The position numbers and the translations under genes are program-made. From Stomorhina lunata (taxonomy: Eukaryota; Arthropoda; Insecta; Diptera; Rhiniidae), in NCBI GenBank assembly GCA_933228675.1, contig OW121741.1, positions 53,425,186 through 53,489,185 of the forward strand: 64,000 bases of DNA, read 5' to 3'. Of this stretch, positions 1-8,605 are shown piece after piece (the first letter of the stretch is position 1; the number at the start of each line of letters is the position of its first letter). The notes beneath the pieces are model-generated. The model made no database searches and had not been told where the DNA came from. It saw only the letters and a program-made list of their open reading frames with translations.

Positions 1-561
1 CTGGTTACGCCGTTCCCACTCTTCAAGGAGTTTTACTTTTAAAATATCAAATTTCGGCAATACGTCTCTAGTCTACATGGCGATGACAAAATTTTCAAAA
101 TCTTTGGGTAAACTAGAAAGCAAAATTATTGCGAGCAATTCATCACCCAACGAGATTCCAACTTCTCCAAGTTTTTCAGCAATCTCAATAAACGAATTGA
201 TATACTGCGTCATGGTGGCAGCATCCGACATACGAAGTGCAAGCAATTTTTTATAAAGACTTACTTTTCTTAACGACCCACTTGGTTTATACACACCAAC
301 CAATTTATCCCATGCGTCAGCGGCTGTTTGGCAATTCTTTAGGTAATTAAGTTGAGATGGTTTCACTGAAAGCATGATCGTTGTTAGGGCTTTTTCATTG
401 AGCTGATCCCATCTATTAGCATCTTCTGCAGCAGCAGGTCTTAGCAACTTCCTGTTAGTAACGCTCCACAAATCTGCATGCCTTAGAACACACTGCATCT
501 GGACACACCAAGTGTCGTAATGGTCTTCACCGAGTTTATCAATTTGGTATAGAGAATTCAT
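1..561 (-). pseudogene. Copia-type Gag fragment, broken by one stop, runs off the left edge
   Basis: This is the N-terminal part of a Copia-family Gag (UBN2/DUF4219-like). It matches the Gag of the intact Copia at 1675-5718 along its length, including the DTW, KNC..AWDKL and DELLAI..LLSSLP blocks. Translation starts at the ATG at 559-561 on the minus strand. The open frame stops at TAG (73-75), but the same frame continues with recognisable Gag sequence to base 1 (LKVKLLEEWERRN). The homologous position in the intact element is Glu, so TAG most simply arose from GAG by one change. The rest of Gag-Pol lies outside the window. The LTR at 665-817 and the primer site at 648-664 belong to this element. 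A Copia gag identity is seen directly; loss of function is inferred from the stop. Confidence 0.88.
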
Positions 562-647
562 CTTTAAAATTCTTTTTCACGTCAAACGCAAAAATTTCAA
601 TTGTGACTGACACAAATATTTTATATTTTAAACAAAAATTTCAGCAA

Positions 648-664
648 GCTCTGGGCCCATAAAC
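648..664 (-). promoter_or_regulatory. Primer-binding site (half initiator tRNA-Met type)
   Basis: On the minus strand the 17 bases directly after the LTR read GTTTATGGGCCCAGAGC. TATGGGCCCAG is complementary to the anticodon-stem region of insect initiator tRNA-Met, which is the known priming mode of Drosophila copia (internal half-tRNA rather than the 3' end). Its position at the LTR border fixes the element's orientation. Confidence 0.8.
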
Positions 665-817
665 TGTTTAATTCAAAGGTTTATTCAGAACAAAAAAATA
701 AAGTTTTCAGTAATTGACAAATTAATATAAGAGTGAATGACAATTAATGATAAGAACAAATAATAAAAATATGCAAAGTTGTTAAGGTTGTTATAAATGA
801 AAGTATTATTCCCAACA
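665..817 (-). repeat. 5' LTR (153 bp) of the left Copia element
   Basis: Read on the minus strand it begins TGTTGGGAAT and ends AAACA, the TG...CA ends of a Copia LTR. It is followed at once by the primer-binding site and, about 85 bp later, by the gag start. Outside it, at 818, the 32-bp satellite begins. The partner LTR is beyond the window, so the target duplication cannot be checked. Confidence 0.8.
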
Positions 818-1302
818 ATTTTTCTATTGAGAAAAATTTTTTAACGAAAATGTTTCTATAGAGAAAAATTTTTTAACGAAAATTTTTCTATAGAGAAAAA
901 TTTTTTTACGAAAATTTTTCTATAGAGAAAAATTTTTTTACGAAAATTTTTCTATAGAGAAAAATTTTTTAACGAAAATTTTTCTATAGAGAAAAATTTT
1001 TTAACGAAAATTTTTCTATAGAGAAAAATTTTTTAACGAAAATTTTTCTATAGAGAAAAATTTTTTAACGAAAATTTTTCTATAGAGAAAAATTTTTTAA
1101 CGAAAATTTTTCTATAGAGAAAAATTTTTTAACGAAAATTTTTCTATAGAGAAAAATTTTTTAACGAAAATTTTTCTATAGAGAAAAATTTTTTAACGAA
1201 AATTTTTCTATAGAGAAAAATTTTTTAACGAAAGTTTTTCTATAGAGAAAAATTTTTTAACGAAAGTTTTTCTATAGAGAAAAATTTTTTAACGAAAGTT
1301 TT
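818..1302. repeat. 32-bp AT-rich satellite, left block
   Basis: About 15 head-to-tail units with a 32-bp period. The core is TTTTTCTATAGAGAAAAA followed by a run of T and AACG. Each unit is an imperfect inverted repeat around CTATAG. Variants are few (CTATTG, TTTACG, GAAAG in the last units). The block is cut on the right by the Copia LTR at 1303 and continues at 5942. Confidence 0.95.
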
Positions 1303-1491
1303 TGTTGGAAATTACACTATTTACGCAAATCTGGCATCATCTTTCTTTTGCGCCATTATGGCAACCCTATTACTTTTCTAAGAACAAGTTAAAAACAAAT
1401 TGTTAGTTAACGTATATTTTCTGCCCGTAACAGTTGTAATAGTTTATAAGTTTCTTTTGTTTCAATAAATGAATTAAATATAAAACCAACA
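1303..1491 (+). repeat. 5' LTR of the intact Copia
   Basis: 189 bp, starting TGTTGGAAAT and ending AAAACCAACA. It contains TTCAATAAATGAATTAAAT near its end, which could serve as the polyadenylation region. It reads identically to the LTR at 5753-5941. Confidence 0.95.
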
Positions 1492-1507
1492 GGTTATGGA
1501 TCCGCGC
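1492..1507 (+). promoter_or_regulatory. Primer-binding site of the intact Copia
   Basis: GGTTATGGATCCGCGC directly follows the LTR. The first eight bases, GGTTATGG, match the copia initiator-Met half-tRNA site (GGTTATGGGCCC), then the sequence diverges. The priming tRNA is therefore less certain than for the left element. Confidence 0.6.
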
Positions 1508-1674
1508 ACGCTTAAACTGCACTAAAAGAATAAAAATTAAAGAAATTGTTTGAAAAATAACAAAAGAATTTAATAAAAACCGAAATATAAAAAAGACAAA
1601 GTAAACGTTTTTTCTCAGAAGAAGTGTGAACCGAAAGTCTACAATTTGTAAAAAATTAAAAGACAAAAAGAAAC

Positions 1675-4600
1675 ATGAGTTACGCGGCAGTGAAAATCGA
1701 ACCTCTAAACAAAGAAAACTTCGACACATGGAAGATCCAAGTTCAAGCTCTTCTAGTGAAGAACGAGACGTGGAAATATGTGTCCGGAAATTGCGTTAAA
1801 CCAGAAGCGGCGGCCGAGGCAAATCTATGGAAGGAGAATGATGATAAAGCGAAGTCAGATCTCATATTATCCATCAGCCCATCCGAACTACAACAAATAA
1901 AGAATTGTGATACGTCCAAAGATGTTTGGGACAAATTACATTCAGTCTATCAGTCACGCGGGCCAGCCCGTCAAGCTATGTTACTGAAGTCTCTCATTCT
2001 AACGAAAATGCAAAGTGGTGAAGACATGCGCGATCATGTACAAAAGTTTTTTGAGGTTGTGGACAAACTTAATGAAATGCAGCTGGTAATAATAGATGAA
2101 CTGTTAGCAATACTATTGTTGTATAGCATTCCAAGTGAGTATGAAACCTTCCGAATTGCCATTGAGTCACAGGAGAAATTGCCAAAAACAGAAATTTTAA
2201 AAGTTAAACTGCTCGAAGAATTTGAAGCACGCAAAAGAAATGTTAACGAACATACAGAAGGGGCTATGTATACTCAGAAAAATTACAACAACAATTACGA
2301 TAGAAGCAGCAAGAATAACAACAACAACAATCACGCAAATAGAAACAACAGCGGCAACAACGAAAGAGGCAAATTCAAATATGCTTGCCACACATGCGGA
2401 AAAATTGGCCATAAAGCGAAAGAGTGCAGAAGTAAAAATTTTAATAAGAAGAAGCAGCACAATAAAGGGGAAGGAGATGTTTCATGTAATGCAAACGAAA
2501 TAGTAAACAATATCCAAGATTCTTATGGTAAGTGGTGTTTAGATTCCGGTGCTTCCTCACACATGTGCTCCACAGAAGATAAATTCGTCAAATTAGAAAG
2601 AACAAATAATAAACAACTCGCCTTGGCTAATAACAACACAACCGAAATACGTGGATTGGGAAACGTACAATTTAAAAGTGCAGAGTGTAATATCAATTTA
2701 AAAGAAGCATTGTTGGTACCCGATTTAAGAACTAATCTTCTGTCCGTATCCAAGATGACCCAAAATGGTTTAGAAGTAACTTTCAAACGAAATGAGGCCA
2801 TCATACGAAATCCGAACAGCAATGTTAAGCTATTTGTGGCAAAAAGAGAAAATGGTTTGTACTACGTAAAAGAAAATGTTGAAGTTGCTTCAGTTTCGCA
2901 AACAAAAGAAAAAACACTACAGGATTGGCACGAAATGTTTGGTCACCTTAACGAAAAAGACCTGAAAGAGATGATAAAGAAAGAAAAAGTTCTCGGAATA
3001 AAAACTAATATTGACAAAAATTTACCAACTTGTGAAGTTTGCATTCAGGGGAAGCAGTCCCAAGCGCCATTCCACTCATCTCAAACCAGAGGTGAAGAAT
3101 TACTTTCGTTGGTCCACAGTGATGTGTGCGGTCCAATGAGAGTACCGTCATTTGCTGGTAGCCGTTACTTTGTCACATTTATAGACGACAAGAGCCGTTG
3201 GTGTGAAACTTATTTTATGGAAAACAAAAGCGAAGTTGCAGAAAAATTTATTGAATTTAAAAATATGGCAGAAAGAAAAACTGGTAAGAAAATCAAGTGT
3301 CTACGTAGCGACAATGGAACCGAGTATGTCAACAACAACATGAAGAGTATTCTGAAGAGCCATGGAATCCGTCATGAACTGACCATCGAATATACCCCCC
3401 AGCAGAATGGAGTCTCAGAAAGGAAAAATAGAACGTTACTGGACATGGCACGGTGTATGTTAATTCAGTCCGGCCTACCTCCAAAGTATTGGGCAGAAGC
3501 AGTGAATACTGCAAACTACGTAAGAAATCGGTGTCCATCTCAAAGTCTAAATTGTGAAATTCCTTATAAGATATGGATGAACAGAACTCCAAACGTGAAA
3601 TATTTTCAGAAATTCGGTAGTACAGCATTTATGCTAGACAAAACACCAGGTAAAGGCAAGTTTGAATCTAAATCCATAAAGTGTATATTTGTAGGGTACT
3701 CAGAGGTATCCAAGGCCTATAGATTGTGGGACCCTCAAGCTAAGAAGCTACGTCGAAGTCGTGATGTTAAGTTTGTTTCATCAACAAACACGAATGAATT
3801 TGAAGAATTCACCCCAGGTGCTACTGAATTCCATTTATGTGAGACTGATCGTGATAACCCCGTACCAGAAAATTCATCAACCCAGCGAACAACCCACAGT
3901 GAAGACACCGTAACCGTTAGTAACTCCCAAGAACCTGAAACCGAAAATAGAGCTGCAACGCAAAGAGGCCGTGGTCGTCCTAAGAAAGTTATGACAGGAA
4001 AAAGAGGCAGACCCAAGAAAATCCAAACCACCATACCAGAAGATGTCGACAGTGATGATGATCAAAGTGAGTTTTTAGGTTTTGAAAGTCTAGATGATGA
4101 TGAATATCATTCTGCAAGTTTGATTCAACCCACCGATCCGAAAACCAGTACCGAAGCACTTAACAGTCCCGAAGCCAATGAATGGCGTGAAGCAATGTTG
4201 AAAGAATATAAAACTTTATTAAAAAATCAAACTTGGCAAATAGTTAACAGACCAGTTGGTAGAAAAATTGTCGAATCAAAATGGGCATTGCGTACAAAAT
4301 ATAAAATTGATGGTTCAGTAGATTGCAGAAAAGCCAGACTTGTCGCGAAGGGTTTTACCCAATATCCAGGCATAGACTACAACGAGACATTTGCTCCAGT
4401 AGCCAGAATGAGCTCTATACGTTTTTTAATGGCAATAGCTGCCAAATATGAGTTGGAAGTGCATCAACTAGATTTTGTTGGAGCCTATTTGAATGGTGTG
4501 ATAGAAAAAGAGATTTACATGGAGATGCCACACGACTTGCGAGAAGTACTCCACAGAGATGAAGCATCGAAATATGAAAACAAAGTGTGTCTACTCAAAA

Positions 4601-5718
4601 AGGCTATCTATGGTCTTAAGCAGTCTGGAAGATTATGGTACGAAAAATTAGACAGAAAGTTAAAAGAAATGGCCATGACTCCATCACAATGCGATCCGTG
4701 CGTATATATCAACAAAAATAATAGCAGCATCACCCTCATTGCAATTTACGTTGACGATCTCGTAGTAGCGTCAAGTGATCGAAATATGTTGAAGAATTTG
4801 AAGAGAGAACTAGCCAATACATTCGAAATGAAGGACCTAGGACCCATCAAATATTGTCTCGGAATCGAATTTAACCAAGATCTTGAATCAGGAATGATTT
4901 CCCTATCTCAGTCTAAATACATTCAACATTTACTAGAACGATTTGGTATGATCGACTGTAAACCTGTCAGCACCCCGATGAACGTAAGCGAAAAGCTTTG
5001 TAAAGAAATGTGTCCGAAAGATGAGAACGAAAAACGAGAAGCTGAAAAGTTGCCGTATCAGAGCCTGATCGGATCTTTAATGTATCTAGCTGTTTCGACT
5101 AGACCCGATATAGCACATGCAATAAGCGTTTTAAGCCAATTTAACACGAGTTATGGAAAAGCTCATTGGGTAGCAGCCAAAAGGGTCCTCCGTTATTTGA
5201 AACACACCCAGAAAGTAGGACTTGTGTATTCGTCCAACAACAAGCCTGTAGAAGGCTATGCCGACGCAGATTGGGGTTCCAATATCGATGACAGAAAATC
5301 GTACACCGGTTATGCTTTCATATACGCGAGTGGTGCCATCAGTTGGGAATCTAGAAAGCAGAAGACAGTGGCCGTTTCCAGCACTGAAGCCGAATATATG
5401 GCCCTTTCTGATTCAACAAAAGAGGCCATTTACTTGAAGCGTTTTGTGAGCGAAATATTTGGCACCAACAGCGCTATTTGCATTTATAATGACAACCAAA
5501 GCGCCGAGAAGTTATGTAGAAATCCAATTTTCCACAATCGAACAAAACATGTGGATATCCGTCATCATTTCATCCGTGATGCTATAGAAAAAGAAGAAGT
5601 CACCGTCAAGTACATGAGGACAGATGATATGCCAGCAGATGTCCTTACCAAAGGCTTGGTAGTGCCAAAGCACACTAAGTGCACAGAAACCCTAGGATTA
5701 AGATCATTGAATTTTTAA
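1675..5718 (+). CDS. Copia Gag-Pol polyprotein
   Basis: One uninterrupted 1347-residue polyprotein from the first ATG after the primer site. Order: Gag (UBN2-like, 1-195), an Asn-rich linker, a CCHC zinc knuckle (238-251), aspartic protease (DSGA at 290-293), pre-integrase zinc region (about 415-460), integrase with D483, D546 and E582 (D,D35E), a Ty1/copia reverse transcriptase with YVDD at 1025-1028, and RNase H (GYADADW at 1194, STEAEYMAL at 1236, DNQSAE at 1273). The Copia order PR-IN-RT-RH and single frame are normal for the family. Unusual: two AT-hook cores, RGRPK at 766-770 and 777-781, lie in the acidic linker between integrase and RT. No stop, frameshift or missing catalytic residue is visible, so it looks functional. 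Gag probably needs a separate expression mechanism (splicing in Drosophila copia), which is not obvious here. Confidence 0.97.
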   Translation: MSYAAVKIEPLNKENFDTWKIQVQALLVKNETWKYVSGNCVKPEAAAEANLWKENDDKAKSDLILSISPSELQQIKNCDTSKDVWDKLHSVYQSRGPARQAMLLKSLILTKMQSGEDMRDHVQKFFEVVDKLNEMQLVIIDELLAILLLYSIPSEYETFRIAIESQEKLPKTEILKVKLLEEFEARKRNVNEHTEGAMYTQKNYNNNYDRSSKNNNNNNHANRNNSGNNERGKFKYACHTCGKIGHKAKECRSKNFNKKKQHNKGEGDVSCNANEIVNNIQDSYGKWCLDSGASSHMCSTEDKFVKLERTNNKQLALANNNTTEIRGLGNVQFKSAECNINLKEALLVPDLRTNLLSVSKMTQNGLEVTFKRNEAIIRNPNSNVKLFVAKRENGLYYVKENVEVASVSQTKEKTLQDWHEMFGHLNEKDLKEMIKKEKVLGIKTNIDKNLPTCEVCIQGKQSQAPFHSSQTRGEELLSLVHSDVCGPMRVPSFAGSRYFVTFIDDKSRWCETYFMENKSEVAEKFIEFKNMAERKTGKKIKCLRSDNGTEYVNNNMKSILKSHGIRHELTIEYTPQQNGVSERKNRTLLDMARCMLIQSGLPPKYWAEAVNTANYVRNRCPSQSLNCEIPYKIWMNRTPNVKYFQKFGSTAFMLDKTPGKGKFESKSIKCIFVGYSEVSKAYRLWDPQAKKLRRSRDVKFVSSTNTNEFEEFTPGATEFHLCETDRDNPVPENSSTQRTTHSEDTVTVSNSQEPETENRAATQRGRGRPKKVMTGKRGRPKKIQTTIPEDVDSDDDQSEFLGFESLDDDEYHSASLIQPTDPKTSTEALNSPEANEWREAMLKEYKTLLKNQTWQIVNRPVGRKIVESKWALRTKYKIDGSVDCRKARLVAKGFTQYPGIDYNETFAPVARMSSIRFLMAIAAKYELEVHQLDFVGAYLNGVIEKEIYMEMPHDLREVLHRDEASKYENKVCLLKKAIYGLKQSGRLWYEKLDRKLKEMAMTPSQCDPCVYINKNNSSITLIAIYVDDLVVASSDRNMLKNLKRELANTFEMKDLGPIKYCLGIEFNQDLESGMISLSQSKYIQHLLERFGMIDCKPVSTPMNVSEKLCKEMCPKDENEKREAEKLPYQSLIGSLMYLAVSTRPDIAHAISVLSQFNTSYGKAHWVAAKRVLRYLKHTQKVGLVYSSNNKPVEGYADADWGSNIDDRKSYTGYAFIYASGAISWESRKQKTVAVSSTEAEYMALSDSTKEAIYLKRFVSEIFGTNSAICIYNDNQSAEKLCRNPIFHNRTKHVDIRHHFIRDAIEKEEVTVKYMRTDDMPADVLTKGLVVPKHTKCTETLGLRSLNF

Positions 5719-5740
5719 ATAATTTGAATATGAAGTCAGA

Positions 5741-5752
5741 TTTGAGGGGAAG
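5741..5752 (+). promoter_or_regulatory. Polypurine tract
   Basis: TTTGAGGGGAAG lies directly before the 3' LTR (5753). A G-rich purine run in this place primes plus-strand synthesis in LTR retrotransposons. Confidence 0.8.
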
Positions 5753-5941
5753 TGTTGGAAATTACACTATTTACGCAAATCTGGCATCATCTTTCTTTTG
5801 CGCCATTATGGCAACCCTATTACTTTTCTAAGAACAAGTTAAAAACAAATTGTTAGTTAACGTATATTTTCTGCCCGTAACAGTTGTAATAGTTTATAAG
5901 TTTCTTTTGTTTCAATAAATGAATTAAATATAAAACCAACA
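5753..5941 (+). repeat. 3' LTR of the intact Copia
   Basis: 189 bp, identical by reading to 1303-1491. It is followed by the target duplication GTTTT (5942-5946) and by the resumed satellite. Confidence 0.95.
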
Positions 5942-7083
5942 GTTTTTCTATAGAGAAAAATTTTTTAACGAAAATTTTTCTATAGAGAAAAATTTTTTAA
6001 CGAAAATTTTTCTATAGAGAAAAATTTTTTAACGAAAATTTTTCTATTGAGAAAAATTTTTTAACGAAAATTTTTCTATTGAGAAAAATTTTTTAACGAA
6101 AATTTTTATATAGAGAAAAATTTTTTAACGAAAATTTTTATATAGAGAAAAATTTTTTAACGAAAATTTTTATATAGAGAAAAATTTTTTAACGAAAATT
6201 TTTCTATAGAGAAAAATTTTTTAACGAAAATTTTTCTATAGAGAAAAATTTTTTAACGAAAATTTTTCTATAGAGAAAAATTTTTTAACGAAAATTTTTC
6301 TATAGAGAAAAATTTTTTAACGAAAATTTTTCTATAGAGAAAAATTTTTTAACGAAAATTTTTCTATAGAGAAAAATTTTTTAACGAAAATTTTTCTATA
6401 AAGAAAAATTTTTTAACGAAAATTTTTATATAGAGAAAAATTTTTTAACGAAAATTTTTATATAGAGAAACATTTTTCAACGAAAATTTTTCTATAGAGA
6501 AAAATTTTTTAACGAAAATTTTTCTATAGAGAAAAATTTTTTAACGAAAATTTTTCTATAGAGAAAAATTTTTTAACGAAAATTTTTCTATAGAGAAAAA
6601 TTTTTTAACGAAAATTTTTCTATAGAGAAAAATTTTTTAACGAAAATTTTTCTATAGAGAAAAATTTTTTAACGAAAATTTTTCTATAGAGAAAAATTTT
6701 TTATCGAAAATTTTTCTATAGAGAAAAATTTTTCAACGAAAATTTTTCTATTGAGAAAAATTTTTTAACGAAAATGTTTCTATAGAGAAAAATTTTTTAA
6801 CGAAAATTTTTCTATAGAGAAAAATTTTTTAACGAAAATTTTTCTATAGAGAAAAATTTTTTTACGAAAATTTTTCTATAGAGAAAAATTTTTTAACGAA
6901 AATTTTTCTATAGAGAAAAATTTTTTAACGAAAATTTTTCTATAGAGAAAAATTTTTTAACGAAAATTTTTCTATAGAGAAAAATTTTTTAACGAAAATT
7001 TTTCTATAGAGAAAGATTTTTTAACGAAAATTTTTCTATAGAGAAAAATTTTTTAACGAAAATTTTTCTATAGAGAAAAATGT
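5942..7083. repeat. 32-bp satellite, middle block
   Basis: Roughly 35 units of the same 32-bp repeat as 818-1302, in the same orientation and with the same phase across the Copia insertion. Local sub-variants (CTATTG, TATATAG, CATTTTTCAACG) cluster in neighbouring units, as expected from local amplification. It ends in AGAAAAATGT at 7074-7083, next to the 97-bp repeat. Confidence 0.95.
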
Positions 7084-7086
7084 AAA

Positions 7087-7183
7087 CAAACATTTTTTGG
7101 CTTTTTATCAATAAATTGATCTGTTACATTAATAAATAAATGTAACAGGTTTGGGATCAAATGCAAATACACTTCTTTTTGAA
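7087..7183 (+). repeat. 97-bp direct repeat, left copy
   Basis: Nearly identical to 11000-11096, with one visible difference (ATTAATAAAT against ATTGATAAAT). It contains a perfect 10-bp inverted repeat, CTGTTACATT / AATGTAACAG, with an 8-base loop. The two copies bracket the RAG1-like gene, and both outer sides are satellite carrying the decamer AGAAAAATGT. Confidence 0.85.
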
Positions 7184-8206
7184 TAATATTTACATCCCGA
7201 CTAATTTGTTATTTTTTGATAAAACTGCATGCATTCAGCTTATTTTTAAAATAAACTTGTTTATTTTATTTGTTATGTTGGGTGGACTGTTGGTTTTAAC
7301 AAATGGTATTTGCGCACCCTGTATAATTTGTAGTTAAGGTGTTATGTAAAAAATTTAAAATCACCATATACTCATAAAATTTCAAGTAGTGTATAACTTT
7401 TAAAGAAACAAATGGAAACAAAAATCGAAACCCTCCAAAGAAAGCCAAGAGTGTTCCCTTTAAGCCTATATATACTTTTGCAACCGCCCGGACCCGCCCG
7501 TAGAACACTTTTTTTATTTTAATGAAAATACTCAACATTTTTACAAGCAAAATTACTAGTAAATTTACTTTAGAAATCATTCACTGTCATAAATACAAAT
7601 TGCAGATAGTTATTTCAATAAGAGGAAAGTTATTAGTGGTTTAAATTTTTATTCAAATGGTTGGTATCTTAAAAAAAACTTCCCTGAATTTTTTAGGGAA
7701 TTTTTCAAAGAATTTTGAAAATATTTCATTTTGCACAGATATTTCAATTACCTGCTAAAAAATTATAGGGAAAAAACCTTTAAAATGTATTTCAGTAAAG
7801 TACAGAATGAATTTTAACAGTTAAAATTTTCCATTTTTTAAGGAATGTTACCTAGCCTGATACTCATCAGCGTTAAAGGGTTTTATTATACTTAAAAATT
7901 ATTATAATTGGTCTTTTATGACATTAAATAAAACTTCCTAAATTTATTCACTGCATTTTAAAAATTCCATGAAAAAATTTTTAAAATATCTTTCAGTGAA
8001 ATACAGGATGAATTTGAACAGGTACAATTTTCCATTTGATTTTATGGACAGCTACCTAGGTAGAGTATAATAATATCAAAGCATGATATAAGGACAATAA
8101 TTTGGAAATAAATGTTAGTTTCGAACAAGTATTCGATTTAAAAAGGTTGATAAATATTTGGAAGTTTTATTTCAAAGCCCTTTAAAAGTACATTATTTTC
8201 GGCTAA
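7184..8206. other. Non-coding stretch left of the RAG1-like gene
   Basis: AT-rich sequence without a convincing gene. I looked for a CACAGTG/CACWRTG-type left terminus of the transposon and for a copy of the right end, and found neither. The left end is therefore either lost or too diverged to see by eye. Confidence 0.6.
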
Positions 8207-8605
8207 ATTAAAATATGGAGACTTTCAGCTATAAATAAAGATGGTGTTCTAAGCCATAATCAAACAAAACTGAATATAAATAGTCTCTACATTGAAACAC
8301 AACTGGAAATAAAAAACAAAGTATCTAATTTCGTCAAAACATTGAATAGATACTACAAGGAAGTTGACTTTAGTAAAAGTAAATTTTACAAGCGCATTGC
8401 GAATTGGTTAGAAGGTGAACTCCGTATCCAGATCATTTCAGAAACAACAAATGATGGGAGTTGTGGAAGACCACAAAAACCGTTAGATAACTGTAGCGAT
8501 AGATCTAAGAGACGAAAACTGAAGAATTTAAATTAAGAAATCGGGTGTGAAAACATTAAAGATAGTTTTCTGCATAAACTTCGATCTGAAAAACAATTAG
8601 CGAAA

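Larger units (their letters stand above)
1303..5941 (+). mobile_element. Complete Copia LTR retrotransposon inserted in the 32-bp satellite
   Basis: Complete structure in order: 189-bp 5' LTR (1303-1491), primer site (1492-), one long gag-pol ORF (1675-5718), purine tract (5741-5752) and 189-bp 3' LTR (5753-5941). The LTRs are identical as read base by base. The 5-bp target duplication GTTTT lies at 1298-1302 and 5942-5946. Removing the element restores a normal satellite unit (GAAAGTTTTTCTATAG). Identical LTRs plus an open ORF mean a recent insertion that may still be competent. Confidence 0.95.

Noticed and set aside
818..1302. CRISPR-like array
   Set aside because: Contiguous 32-bp repeats without spacers in a eukaryotic context: a satellite.
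7184..8206. Left terminus of the RAG1-like transposon
   Set aside because: Scanned for CACAGTG/CACWRTGG and for CGACG; none is placed convincingly, so no left end is called.
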